Part shown: positions 49,603-57,577 of the stretch, in pieces | Numbering within the stretch: the first letter of the stretch is position 1 | Layout: every line of letters begins with the position of its first letter | NCBI GenBank assembly: GCA_041984585.1 | Contig: JBHIXX010000011.1 | Span: 1-64,000, forward strand | Direction: 5' to 3' | Source of the DNA: Pseudolysinimonas_A sp041984585 | Lineage (GTDB): Bacteria > Actinomycetota > Actinomycetes > Actinomycetales > Microbacteriaceae | Length of the DNA stretch: 64,000 nucleotides | Program-made: the position numbers and the translations under genes | Notes under the pieces: generated by a model | Seen by the model: only the letters and a program-made list of their open reading frames with translations | Told to the model about the DNA's origin: nothing | The model's database searches: none

Positions 49603-50619
49603 ATGACCGCCGTCGCCGACCGCGTTCCCGCCTCCGAGCCCCCGATCCCGCCGACGGGACCCGACGGGGTCGCCTGGCGACCGGCGACCGCCGCCGACGT
49701 CGAGGCGATCACCGACCTGCACGCGGCGATGGCCGGCGTCGATCACCCCGACTGGGCGGAGACCCGGGAGGAGATCGCGGAGGCCCTCGAGCATTCCTGG
49801 GTCGACCTCGACCGCGACACCCTGGTCGCGGAGACGGGCGGCCGCATCGTCGCCTTCGGTCACGTCAACCTCCCCGACGGCTACGACTCGGTGCTGCGGG
49901 TGTTCCTGAACGGGGGAGTCCACCCCGACGAGCGAGGGCGCGGGGTCGGCCGGCGACTGCTCGACTGGCAGCGTCGCCGCGCGCTGGAGATGCTCGCGAC
50001 CGTCACGGACACCATCCCGGCGTGGGTGCTCGTCTATGCCGAATCGCGGAACGTCGCGCATCAGCACCTGCTCGACCGGTCGGGGTTCGGGCTGGCGCGC
50101 TACTTCCTGCAGATGGTGCGCGACCTGGCCGACCCCATCCCGCAGCCGGCCCTGCCGGACGATCTCACCGCGGTGACCCCGGACGACGCGCTCGCCGACC
50201 CGATCCTCGCCGCACGGGACTCCGCCTTCCGCGATCACTGGGGCAGCCAGCCGACCTCGGCCGAGGAGTGGCGCTCGTTCTGGCGGATGCCGACCCTGCG
50301 CCGCGACCTGTCCGTCGCGGCCGTGGACGCGCGCGGCACGGTCGGCGGGTTCGTGCTCACCCAGGTGACGCCCGAGGACTTCGAGCGGCAGGGCTACGCG
50401 GGGGCCTACATCCCGCTCATCGGGGTGGTGCGTGATCACCGTCGACGCGGGGTGGCGCCGGCGCTCATCGCCGAGGTGCTGCGGCGCTGTCGCGCGGACG
50501 GACTCGAGAAGGTGAAGCTCGACGTCGATGCCGAGAACCCGACGGGCGCTCTCGGCCTCTACACCGGGCTGGGGTTCGTCGAGTCGAGTCGCGGGATGGC
50601 GTACTCGCTCGAGTTCTGA
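49603..50619 (+). CDS. Tandem GNAT-domain N-acetyltransferase
   Basis: The 338-residue protein (from ATG 49603) contains two GNAT folds. The first (about 20-165) has the acetyl-CoA loop in HPDERGRGVGRRLLDWQRRR. The second (about 185-338) has VVRDHRRRGVAPALIAEVLR followed by LDVDAENPTGALGLYTGLGF. Both Q/RxxGxG/A-type loops look intact. Such double-GNAT proteins include mycothiol synthase-like and aminoglycoside-type enzymes, but the substrate cannot be told. An in-frame ATG at 49579 would start inside the terminator loop region and is less likely. Confidence 0.85.
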   Translation: MTAVADRVPASEPPIPPTGPDGVAWRPATAADVEAITDLHAAMAGVDHPDWAETREEIAEALEHSWVDLDRDTLVAETGGRIVAFGHVNLPDGYDSVLRVFLNGGVHPDERGRGVGRRLLDWQRRRALEMLATVTDTIPAWVLVYAESRNVAHQHLLDRSGFGLARYFLQMVRDLADPIPQPALPDDLTAVTPDDALADPILAARDSAFRDHWGSQPTSAEEWRSFWRMPTLRRDLSVAAVDARGTVGGFVLTQVTPEDFERQGYAGAYIPLIGVVRDHRRRGVAPALIAEVLRRCRADGLEKVKLDVDAENPTGALGLYTGLGFVESSRGMAYSLEF

Positions 50620-50680
50620 ACGGCCGCACCCGGACCACAGCGCACGGCGCACGGCGCGACGGCGCGCCCTGCGGCGGGGT

Positions 50681-52588
50681 TCAGAACGGCCGTGGCAGCG
50701 ACAGGTCGTCGGCCTCGTCGCGGAGCGGTGGCAGCTCCGCGAGCCGCTGCAGCGCGTCGCGGATGGTGCCCGCGAAGACGACCGCTCCGCTCGATCCGAA
50801 GTGGATCTGGTCGCCGGCCAGCAGGCCCAGCTGCGACTGGATCGCGGCGTGCCAGTTCGCCAGCTCGACCGTGCGGTAGTACTGCGCGAACGACGACAGC
50901 TCGGCGTTGACCCCCGGGATCCAGCCGCGCGGCGCCTGCGCGTTGACGAGCACGAGCGCGCGGTCGGGTCCGATCATCCGCCGCAGCTGCTCGAGGGTGT
51001 CGCGACTCACCGGACCGTTCGTGCCCAGCGCGATGACGACCACGGGGCGGAGGGTGCCCGCCCGCAGCTGCGCCTGGATGATGGCCGGGGCCGCGTACAT
51101 CGACCGCGAGACGGCGGCGTCGATGGCGATGCCCGGGAACTCCTGCTGCAGGGTCGGCGCGGCGGCGAGCATCACGGAGTCGCCGATGGCGGTGATCTGG
51201 CTGCCCGCGGCGATCGGCGGCGGCGCGTCGGGCTCCGCCGCCGGCCCGGGTGCCGCGGTCGACCCGGGGGGCTCCGGGGGCGGTGTGCTCAGCGCGTCCT
51301 GGCCGGCGGCGACGAGCGCCTCCACTTCGGTGCGTCCCGGATCGCGGGCGACCCCCAGCAGGGCGGTGGCGGCGAGCGCGCCGGCGATCACCATCGCGGC
51401 CGCGGCGGTGAGCGCCGGAATCGAGCGTCGCGGGAGGTCCAGCACGCGCCGCGCGACGGCCCGGTAGCCGTCGCGACGGATGGGGCGCTCGACGAACCGG
51501 TAGGAGAGGGCGGCCGCGACGACCGTGACGACCAGCGCGATGCCGCCGAGCGCCCACGCGGGGCCGCCCTCGCGGGGCCAGGGGAGCGCGGCGGCGAGCA
51601 GCACGACCACCGGCCAGTGCCAGAGGTAGATGCCGTAGCTGCGCACCCCCACCCAGCGCAGCGGCGCGACGTCGAGCAGCCGCGCGATCGGGGATCCGGG
51701 CACCAGCAGGGCGACCAGCACGGCGACCGTGAGCAGCGACACGAGGGCGAGCCCGCCGCGGAACGCCTCCGCCGAGCCCTCGGGCAGCAGGAGCGACAGC
51801 GCGAGCAGCCCGACCAGGCCCGCGACGCCCGCGGAGGCCGCGAGCACCCGTCCGGCACGGCCGACCCGCAGCGCCGCCGCCTCGCCGACCAGCAGCGCGA
51901 GGAAGGCGCCCGCGGCGAGCCCGAAGGCGTGCGTGTCGGTGCCGTAGTAGGCGCGGGTAGCGTCCTCCGCGGTCCAGGTGACCGCCATCAGGGCGGCGGA
52001 GCCGACGGCGACCGCGCCGACGAGCACCAGCCTCGCCCAGCGCGGGATGCGCAGCAGGAGCGCGACGAGCAGGAGCGGCCAGACGACGTAGAACTGCTCC
52101 TCGACCGCGAGGGACCACAGGTTGCGGAACAGCTCCGGGGTGGTCGCGTCGAAGTAGGCGGAGCCGGTGGCGAGCAGCACCCAGTTGCTGCTGAAGGTGA
52201 GCGCCCCGAGGATCTGCGTGCCGAGCCCGACGAGCACGTCTCCGCCGATCAGCGATGCGGCGCCCGCGCAGACCAGCAAGAGCAGGAACAGTGCGGGGAG
52301 CAGCCGCCGGGCGCGGCGCACCCAGAATGCGCGCAGCCGCACCCGCCCGGTCTGCGCGCGTTCGCGCAGCAGCAGAGTCGTGATGAGGAACCCGCTCACC
52401 ACGAAGAACACGTCGACGCCGAGGTACCCGCCCGGCAGCACGCCCTCGGGGGCGAGGTGGAAGAGCACGACGACGGTCACGGCGATCGCCCGCGCCCCGT
52501 CGAGCCCGGCGATCCGGGGCGCGGACGATCCCCCGGGGCCGGACGCCGTCGTCGGCGTCCCCGGTTCGGTGCGCGTCGCGGTGCTCAT
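50681..52588 (-). CDS. OafA/YrhL-type acyltransferase with C-terminal SGNH domain
   Basis: The 635-residue protein has an acyltransferase-3 membrane domain of about ten helices (residues ~25-390) with IAGLDGARAIAVTVVVLFHL and GGYLGVDVFFVVSGFLITTL. It also has the motif NLWSLAVEEQFYVVWP. The extracytoplasmic SGNH-hydrolase-like domain shows IGDSVM (Ser471), GTNG and DQIHF (Asp593, His596). Such fusions O-acetylate cell-wall polymers or glycans outside the membrane. ATG 52588 is divergent from truA. The substrate is unknown. Confidence 0.9.
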   Translation of the reverse strand: MSTATRTEPGTPTTASGPGGSSAPRIAGLDGARAIAVTVVVLFHLAPEGVLPGGYLGVDVFFVVSGFLITTLLLRERAQTGRVRLRAFWVRRARRLLPALFLLLLVCAGAASLIGGDVLVGLGTQILGALTFSSNWVLLATGSAYFDATTPELFRNLWSLAVEEQFYVVWPLLLVALLLRIPRWARLVLVGAVAVGSAALMAVTWTAEDATRAYYGTDTHAFGLAAGAFLALLVGEAAALRVGRAGRVLAASAGVAGLVGLLALSLLLPEGSAEAFRGGLALVSLLTVAVLVALLVPGSPIARLLDVAPLRWVGVRSYGIYLWHWPVVVLLAAALPWPREGGPAWALGGIALVVTVVAAALSYRFVERPIRRDGYRAVARRVLDLPRRSIPALTAAAAMVIAGALAATALLGVARDPGRTEVEALVAAGQDALSTPPPEPPGSTAAPGPAAEPDAPPPIAAGSQITAIGDSVMLAAAPTLQQEFPGIAIDAAVSRSMYAAPAIIQAQLRAGTLRPVVVIALGTNGPVSRDTLEQLRRMIGPDRALVLVNAQAPRGWIPGVNAELSSFAQYYRTVELANWHAAIQSQLGLLAGDQIHFGSSGAVVFAGTIRDALQRLAELPPLRDEADDLSLPRPF

Positions 52589-52606
52589 CGGGCGGACTCC
52601 GCCGAC

Positions 52607-52613
52607 TAGCGTA
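52607..52613. promoter_or_regulatory. Overlapping divergent -10 boxes of truA and the acyltransferase
   Basis: TAGCGT (52607-52612, plus strand) lies seven bases before the truA GTG. On the minus strand TACGCT (52613-52608) overlaps it by five bases and lies 19 bases before the acyltransferase ATG, with a GGCGGAG ribosome site between. The two promoters share the same core. Confidence 0.45.
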
Positions 52614-52619
52614 ATCCGC

Positions 52620-53576
52620 GTGCAGGAGAGCCCGACCCGCATCCGGATGAACATCGGGTACGACGGCGCGGGCTTCACCGGGTGGGCCCGGCAGCCCGGC
52701 CTGCGCACCGTGCAGGGCGAGCTCGAGTCGGCCCTCGCGACCGTGTTCGCGAAGGCCGGTGACGCGCCCCCGCCGCTCATCACCGTGGCGGGCCGCACCG
52801 ACGTGGGCGTGCACGCGACCGGGCAGGTCGCGCACATCGACCTCGCGCCGGAGCAGTCCCGCCTGCTCGAGCGTCCGCACCGCGACGCCCACGGGCCGAC
52901 GGGCGTGACGGCCCTGGTGCGGCGCCTGAACGGGATCGCGGGGGACGACGTGCGGGTGCACTCCGCCGAGGTCGCGCCGACGGGGTTCGACGCGCGGTTC
53001 GCGGCGCTGTGGCGGCGATACGAGTACCGCATCGCCGACGCCGGCGCGCTGCACGACCCGCGCCGGCGCGGGCACACGCTGTGGCATCCGCGTCCGCTCG
53101 ACGTCGACGCGATGAACGCCGCGGCGCGCGAGCTGCTCGGTCTGCACGACTTCGCGGCGTACTGCAAGCCGCGCGAGGGGGCCACGACCATCCGCACGCT
53201 GCAGGAGTACGCGTGGGAGCGCGACGCCGACGGGGTGCTGGTGGCGCGGGTGCGCGCCGACGCGTTCTGCCACTCGATGGTGCGGGCTCTGGTCGGCGCC
53301 GCGATCGCGGTGGGGAGCGGACGGATGACGCCCGCCCGCCCGGGGGAGCTGCTGGCGTCATCCGTCCGCGGCTCCGAGTTCGCGGTGGTCCCGGCGCTCG
53401 GCCTGACGCTCGTCGAGGTCGGCTACCCGCCGGACGACGAGCTGGCCGCGCGGGTGGAGCTGACGCGGGCACGCCGGCCCGCGCTCGACCGGCAGCGGAC
53501 CGACCGGGCGACGGATGACCGGGCCGCCCCCGGGGGTGCGCCGACTCCGATTGACCGGATCGAGCCGATCGACTAA
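52620..53576 (+). CDS. truA: tRNA pseudouridine synthase A
   Basis: TruA makes pseudouridine at positions 38-40 of tRNA. The 318-residue product has IRMNIGYDGAGFTGWARQPG, the catalytic aspartate in AGRTDVGVHATGQVAHI and the C-terminal DAFCHSMVRALVGAAIAVGS block. The last ~30 residues are a divergent polar tail. GTG 52620 sits seven bases after a -10 box, so the mRNA is probably leaderless; ATG 52647 is less likely. truA after rplQ is a conserved order, here interrupted by two genes. Confidence 0.95.
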   Translation: MQESPTRIRMNIGYDGAGFTGWARQPGLRTVQGELESALATVFAKAGDAPPPLITVAGRTDVGVHATGQVAHIDLAPEQSRLLERPHRDAHGPTGVTALVRRLNGIAGDDVRVHSAEVAPTGFDARFAALWRRYEYRIADAGALHDPRRRGHTLWHPRPLDVDAMNAAARELLGLHDFAAYCKPREGATTIRTLQEYAWERDADGVLVARVRADAFCHSMVRALVGAAIAVGSGRMTPARPGELLASSVRGSEFAVVPALGLTLVEVGYPPDDELAARVELTRARRPALDRQRTDRATDDRAAPGGAPTPIDRIEPID

Positions 53577-53579
53577 CCT
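53551..53579 (+). promoter_or_regulatory. Promoter of rplM-rpsI
   Basis: TTGACC (53551-53556), a 17-bp spacer and TAACCT (53574-53579) make the best -35/-10 pair in the window. It overlaps the end of truA. Confidence 0.75.
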
Positions 53580-53588
53580 GTCCAGGTT

Positions 53589-53698
53589 GCCTCCGCACCG
53601 GAGGCGGCAATCCGAGCCCTCCACCCGCGGGTTCCCGGCCGATCCGGCCGGAAACGCGCACCGGAGCGGGATTCACGATCACCTCGAGAGGAACACCT
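53589..53698 (+). promoter_or_regulatory. Leader of rplM with two hairpins
   Basis: GCCTCCG/CGGAGGC (53589-53605, loop CAC) begins at about the expected transcription start. The imperfect palindrome GTTCCCGGCC/GGCCGGAAAC (53631-53655) follows. A GAGAGGAA ribosome site lies before the GTG of rplM. L13 leaders are regulatory in other phyla; here this is only suggested. Confidence 0.5.
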
Positions 53699-54142
53699 GT
53701 GCGCACGTACAGCCCCAAGCCGGCCGAGGTCCAGCGCGACTGGGTCGTCATCGACGCCACCGACATCGTGCTCGGCCGTCTGGCCAGCCACGCCGCCGCG
53801 CTGCTCCGCGGCAAGCACAAGCCCACCTTCGCCCCGCACGTCGACATGGGTGACTTCGTCATCATCGTCAACGCCGACAAGGTGGCCCTCACCGGCCAGA
53901 AGCTCGAGAAGAAGATGGCCTACCGCCACTCGGGCTACCCGGGCGGTCTCTCGGCTCAGAACTACGCCGAGATGCTGGAGCGTCACCCCACCCGCGCCGT
54001 CGAGAAGGCGATCCGCGGGATGCTGCCGAAGAACTCGCTGGGCCGCGCCCAGTTCCGCAAGCTGAAGGTCTACGCCGGTGCCGAGCACCCGCACGCCGCT
54101 CAGCAGCCCACGCCGTACACCCTGACCCAGGTCGCCCAGTAA
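53699..54142 (+). CDS. rplM: 50S ribosomal protein L13
   Basis: L13 is an early-assembly protein. The 147-residue product has DWVVIDATDIVLGRLASHAA, LRGKHKPTFAPHVDMGDFVI and AIRGMLPKNSLGRAQFRKLK. GTG 53699 follows GAGAGGAACACC. It pairs with rpsI as in nearly all bacteria. Confidence 0.98.
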   Translation: MRTYSPKPAEVQRDWVVIDATDIVLGRLASHAAALLRGKHKPTFAPHVDMGDFVIIVNADKVALTGQKLEKKMAYRHSGYPGGLSAQNYAEMLERHPTRAVEKAIRGMLPKNSLGRAQFRKLKVYAGAEHPHAAQQPTPYTLTQVAQ

Positions 54143-54171
54143 GCGCCCGGCGACCTGAGAGGAATCCAGAC

Positions 54172-54657
54172 ATGGCCCAGATCGACGAGTCGACCGACGT
54201 CCTGACCAACTACTCGACCGAGACGCCCGCGGGTGCCGCCGAGACGCCGAGCACGCCGCGCGTGCTCACCGTCCCCGGCGCCGCCGTCGGCCGCCGCAAG
54301 GAGGCGATCGCGCGCGTGCGCCTCGTCCCCGGCTCGGGCGCGTTCACGGTGAACGGTCGCAGCCTCGAGGACTACTTCCCGAACAAGCTGCACCAGCAGC
54401 TGATCACCGACCCGTTCACGGTGCTCGAGCTCGGCGGTGCGTACGACGTGGTCGCGCGCATCACCGGCGGCGGCCCCTCGGGCCAGGCCGGCGCGCTGCG
54501 CCTCGCCATCGCCCGTGCGCTGAACGAGATCGACCGCGAGAACAACCGCCCGGCCCTCAAGAAGGCCGGCTTCCTGACGCGCGACGCCCGGGTGATCGAG
54601 CGCAAGAAGGCCGGTCTCAAGAAGGCCCGCAAGGCCTCGCAGTTCTCGAAGCGGTAA
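54172..54657 (+). CDS. rpsI: 30S ribosomal protein S9 with N-terminal extension
   Basis: S9 reaches the P-site tRNA with its C-terminal tail. The S9 core begins at about residue 36 (GRRKEAIARVRLVPGSGAF) and ends with KKAGLKKARKASQFSKR, the tRNA-contacting tail. The first ~35 residues are Thr/Ala/Glu-rich. The 29-bp spacer after rplM carries GAGAGGAA. Confidence 0.98.
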   Translation: MAQIDESTDVLTNYSTETPAGAAETPSTPRVLTVPGAAVGRRKEAIARVRLVPGSGAFTVNGRSLEDYFPNKLHQQLITDPFTVLELGGAYDVVARITGGGPSGQAGALRLAIARALNEIDRENNRPALKKAGFLTRDARVIERKKAGLKKARKASQFSKR

Positions 54658-54679
54658 TCGGCTCGCAGGAGCGCGGCTG

Positions 54680-56044
54680 ATGCCCCGCCTCTTCGGCACC
54701 GACGGCGTCCGCGGCCTGGCCAACGGCGACGTCGTGACCGCCGACCTCGCCCTCGGCCTCGCGCAGGCGGCGGCGTGGGTCCTCACGCAGGGCCGACACG
54801 CCGACCGCCGGCGCGCCGAGGGGCGCCGGCCCACCGCGGTGATCGCGCGGGACCCGCGCATCTCGGGGGAGTTCATCTCCGCCGCGGTCGCGGCCGGGCT
54901 CGCCGGGTCGGGGGTCGACGTGCTCGACGCGGGCGTCATCCCGACGCCGGCCGCGGCGTTCCTGGTGCGCGACATCGACGCCGACTTCGGCGTCGTCATC
55001 TCGGCCTCGCACAACCCCGCCGAAGACAACGGCATCAAGTTCTTCGCCTACGGCGGGGCGAAGCTGCCCGATGAGGTCGAGGACCGCATCGAGGCCGCGC
55101 TCGCCGACCCGCCGCCCCGTCCGACCGGCGTCGACGTGGGCCGCATCCGCCGGTTCGCCGACGCGGAGGACCGCTACGTCGTGCACCTGCTCGGCACGGT
55201 GGAGACCCGCCTCGACGGGCTGCACGTCGTGCTGGACTGCGCGAACGGGGCCGCATCCGGCGTCTCCCCCCAGGTGTTCACGGATGCCGGCGCCCGGGTG
55301 ACGCTGATCGGCGCCGACCCCGACGGCGTCAACATCAACGACGGCGTCGGGTCGACCCACCTCGAGGTGCTGCGCGCGGCCGTGCTCGAGCACGCCGCCG
55401 ACCTCGGCATCGCCCACGACGGCGACGCCGACCGCTGCCTCGCGGTGGCGGCCGACGGCACGATCGTCGACGGCGACATGATCATGGCGATCCTGGCGTC
55501 GTCGCTGCACGACCGCGGTCGTCTCGTCGACGACACCCTCGTCGCCACCGTGATGAGCAACCTCGGGCTGCGCCGCGCGATGGCCGACCGCGGCATCTCG
55601 GTGATCGAGACCGCCGTCGGCGACCGCTACGTGCTCGAGGCGCTGGAGGCCGGCGGCTACACGCTGGGCGGCGAGCAGTCGGGGCACATCGTCTTCCGCG
55701 GACTCGCGACCACCGGAGACGGCATCCTCACCGGCCTGCAGCTGGCCTCTGAGGTCGCCCGCACCGGGCTGCCGCTCGCGACCCTCGCCGCGGCGATGAC
55801 GGTCTACCCGCAGGTGCTCATCAACGTCGCGGGGGTGGACCGCACCCGCCTCGGCGGCGACGCCGGCGTCGCGGATGCCGTGCGCGCCGCGGAGGCCGAA
55901 CTGGGCGACTCCGGACGGGTGCTGCTGCGCCCCTCCGGCACCGAACCGGTCGTGCGGGTGATGGTCGAGGCCGAGACCGCCGAGACCGCGCAGGCGATCG
56001 CCGAGCGGCTCGCGGGCGTCGTGCGCGCCCGGCTCGCCCTCTGA
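54680..56044 (+). CDS. glmM: Phosphoglucosamine mutase
   Basis: GlmM converts glucosamine 6-phosphate to glucosamine 1-phosphate for UDP-GlcNAc and peptidoglycan. The 454-residue product starts with LFGTDGVRGLAN. It has the phosphoserine loop ISASHNP (Ser110), metal site DGDADRCLA, the sugar-binding GGEQSGHIVF and the phosphate-binding RPSGTEPVVRVM. All domains are present. ATG 54680 lies 22 bases after rpsI with CAGGAGC upstream. It works downstream of GlmS (57578). Confidence 0.97.
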   Translation: MPRLFGTDGVRGLANGDVVTADLALGLAQAAAWVLTQGRHADRRRAEGRRPTAVIARDPRISGEFISAAVAAGLAGSGVDVLDAGVIPTPAAAFLVRDIDADFGVVISASHNPAEDNGIKFFAYGGAKLPDEVEDRIEAALADPPPRPTGVDVGRIRRFADAEDRYVVHLLGTVETRLDGLHVVLDCANGAASGVSPQVFTDAGARVTLIGADPDGVNINDGVGSTHLEVLRAAVLEHAADLGIAHDGDADRCLAVAADGTIVDGDMIMAILASSLHDRGRLVDDTLVATVMSNLGLRRAMADRGISVIETAVGDRYVLEALEAGGYTLGGEQSGHIVFRGLATTGDGILTGLQLASEVARTGLPLATLAAAMTVYPQVLINVAGVDRTRLGGDAGVADAVRAAEAELGDSGRVLLRPSGTEPVVRVMVEAETAETAQAIAERLAGVVRARLAL

Positions 56045-56139
56045 CCCCGGTCGGCCGCAGCACGAGCCAGCGCGCTCGGGTCCGCCTGCCCTAGCGTGGG
56101 ACCGGCCGCGGTCGGGTCCGCGGCGGAGGAGGACCAGAC

Positions 56140-56574
56140 ATGCCCTTGCAGGGGGAGTACGCGCCGAGCACGTCCGAGTGGGCGCGCACCCAGGCCGAGG
56201 CCTACGAGGCCAGTGGCGGATCCGAGTCGGCGGAGCTGCGCGGCAAGCCGATCATCGTGCTGACCACGCTCGGCGCGAAGTCGGGGAAGCTGCGCAAGAC
56301 GGCGCTCATGCGCGTCGAGCACGACGGCGCCTACGCGGTCGTCGCCTCGCGCGGCGGGGCGCCGACCCACCCGCAGTGGTACTGGAACCTGGTCGCCCAT
56401 CCGCAGGTCGAACTGCAGGACGGCGACGCCAAGCACGACTACGTCGCGCGCGAGGTGTCCGGCGACGAGCGGGCGGTCTGGTGGGAGCGCGCCGTGGCGG
56501 CCTGGCCCGACTACGCGAACTACCAGGAGAAGACCGACCGCATCATCCCGGTCTTCGTGCTCGAGCGCGACTGA
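56140..56574 (+). CDS. F420-type nitroreductase-family oxidoreductase (DDN-like)
   Basis: The 144-residue protein matches the small split-barrel family of deazaflavin (F420)-dependent nitroreductases and quinone reductases. It has IIVLTTLGAKSGKLRKTALM for the cofactor phosphate and THPQWYWNLVAHPQVELQDG for the ring-binding part. Such enzymes are typical of actinobacteria. ATG 56140 follows GGAGGAGGACC; TAGCGT at 56092 may be its -10 box. The substrate is unknown. It faces coaA, 33 bases away, tail to tail. Confidence 0.88.
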   Translation: MPLQGEYAPSTSEWARTQAEAYEASGGSESAELRGKPIIVLTTLGAKSGKLRKTALMRVEHDGAYAVVASRGGAPTHPQWYWNLVAHPQVELQDGDAKHDYVAREVSGDERAVWWERAVAAWPDYANYQEKTDRIIPVFVLERD

Positions 56575-56607
56575 CGCGAGCTCCCGCGTCGGTCACGACG
56601 GCGGGGG

Positions 56608-57552
56608 TCAGACGCGGCGGAGCAGCACCGTCGACACGGTGTGGTCGCTCGCCTTGCGCAGCACCAGCGACGCCCGCGCGCGGGTCGGCAGGATGTTCTG
56701 CTCGAGGTTGGGCCCGTTGATCTCGTTCCAGATCGAGCGCGCCCGCGCGACCGCCTCCGGCTCGCTGAGGTGCGAGTAGCGGTGGAAGTACGACTGCGGG
56801 TCGGCGAACGCGCCGCGCTGGAGGCGCAGGAACCGCTGCACGTACCACTCCTCGATGTCGGCGGTGCGCGCGTCGACGTAGATCGTGAAGTCGAACAGGT
56901 CGCTGACCGCGAGCCGGCCGCTCGTCGGCGGCTGCAGCACGTTGAGCCCCTCCACGATGAGCACGTCGGGGCGGCGGACCATGACGTGCTCGCCCGGCAC
57001 GATGTCGTAGACCAGGTGGGAGTACACCGGGGCCGCCACCTCGGGATCGCCGCTCTTGATCCGGCTGACGAAGCCGAGCAGGGCGCGGCGGTCGTAGCTC
57101 TCCGGGAACCCCTTGCGCTGCATGAGCCCGCGGCGCTCGAGCTCGGCGTTCGGGTGCAGGAACCCGTCGGTGGTGACCAGCTGCACGTGCGGGGTCTCGT
57201 CGCCCTGCGCCAGCAGCTCCGCCAGCACGCGCGCCGTCGTCGACTTGCCCACGGCGACCGACCCGGCGATGCCGATCACGAACGGCGTCGGCTCGTCGGC
57301 GTGCCGCAGGAACGCGTTGGTCGACGATCCGAGCTCCCGCGCGGCCGCGATGTAGAGCTTGATGAGGCGGCTGAGGGGCAGGTAGACCTCGCGCGCCTCG
57401 GTGAGGTCGGTGGTGTCGCCGACGCCGCGGACGCGCGTCAGATCCTCCTCGGTGAGACCGAGGGTCGTGTGGGGTGCGAGCTCCGCCCACTCCGCGCGGG
57501 GGATCTCGAGGAACGGCGAATGCCCGCCGGAGGGCGCACCGGGATCGGACAT
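56608..57552 (-). CDS. coaA: Type I pantothenate kinase
   Basis: CoaA phosphorylates pantothenate in the first step of coenzyme A synthesis. The 314-residue product has P-loop IGIAGSVAVGKSTTAR, the VTTDGFLHPN segment with the catalytic aspartate, RKGFPESYD, VYSHLVYDIVPGE and the C-terminal LPTRARASLVLRKASDH. ATG 57552 is chosen. It is divergent from glmS, and its likely -10 overlaps that of glmS. Confidence 0.96.
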   Translation of the reverse strand: MSDPGAPSGGHSPFLEIPRAEWAELAPHTTLGLTEEDLTRVRGVGDTTDLTEAREVYLPLSRLIKLYIAAARELGSSTNAFLRHADEPTPFVIGIAGSVAVGKSTTARVLAELLAQGDETPHVQLVTTDGFLHPNAELERRGLMQRKGFPESYDRRALLGFVSRIKSGDPEVAAPVYSHLVYDIVPGEHVMVRRPDVLIVEGLNVLQPPTSGRLAVSDLFDFTIYVDARTADIEEWYVQRFLRLQRGAFADPQSYFHRYSHLSEPEAVARARSIWNEINGPNLEQNILPTRARASLVLRKASDHTVSTVLLRRV

Positions 57553-57560
57553 CGTCACCC

Positions 57561-57570
57561 AGCATAGGAT
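57561..57570. promoter_or_regulatory. Overlapping divergent -10 boxes of coaA and glmS
   Basis: In the sequence AGCATAGGAT, TAGGAT (57565-57570) serves glmS seven bases before its ATG. The minus strand reads TATGCT (57566-57561), eight bases before the coaA ATG. Both mRNAs would be nearly leaderless and the two -10 boxes share two base pairs. Confidence 0.5.
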
Positions 57571-57577
57571 CGAGCGC

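Noticed and set aside
57571..57577. glmS ribozyme before glmS
   Set aside because: The -10 box and start codon are only seven bases apart and coaA lies immediately divergent, so there is no room for the ribozyme.
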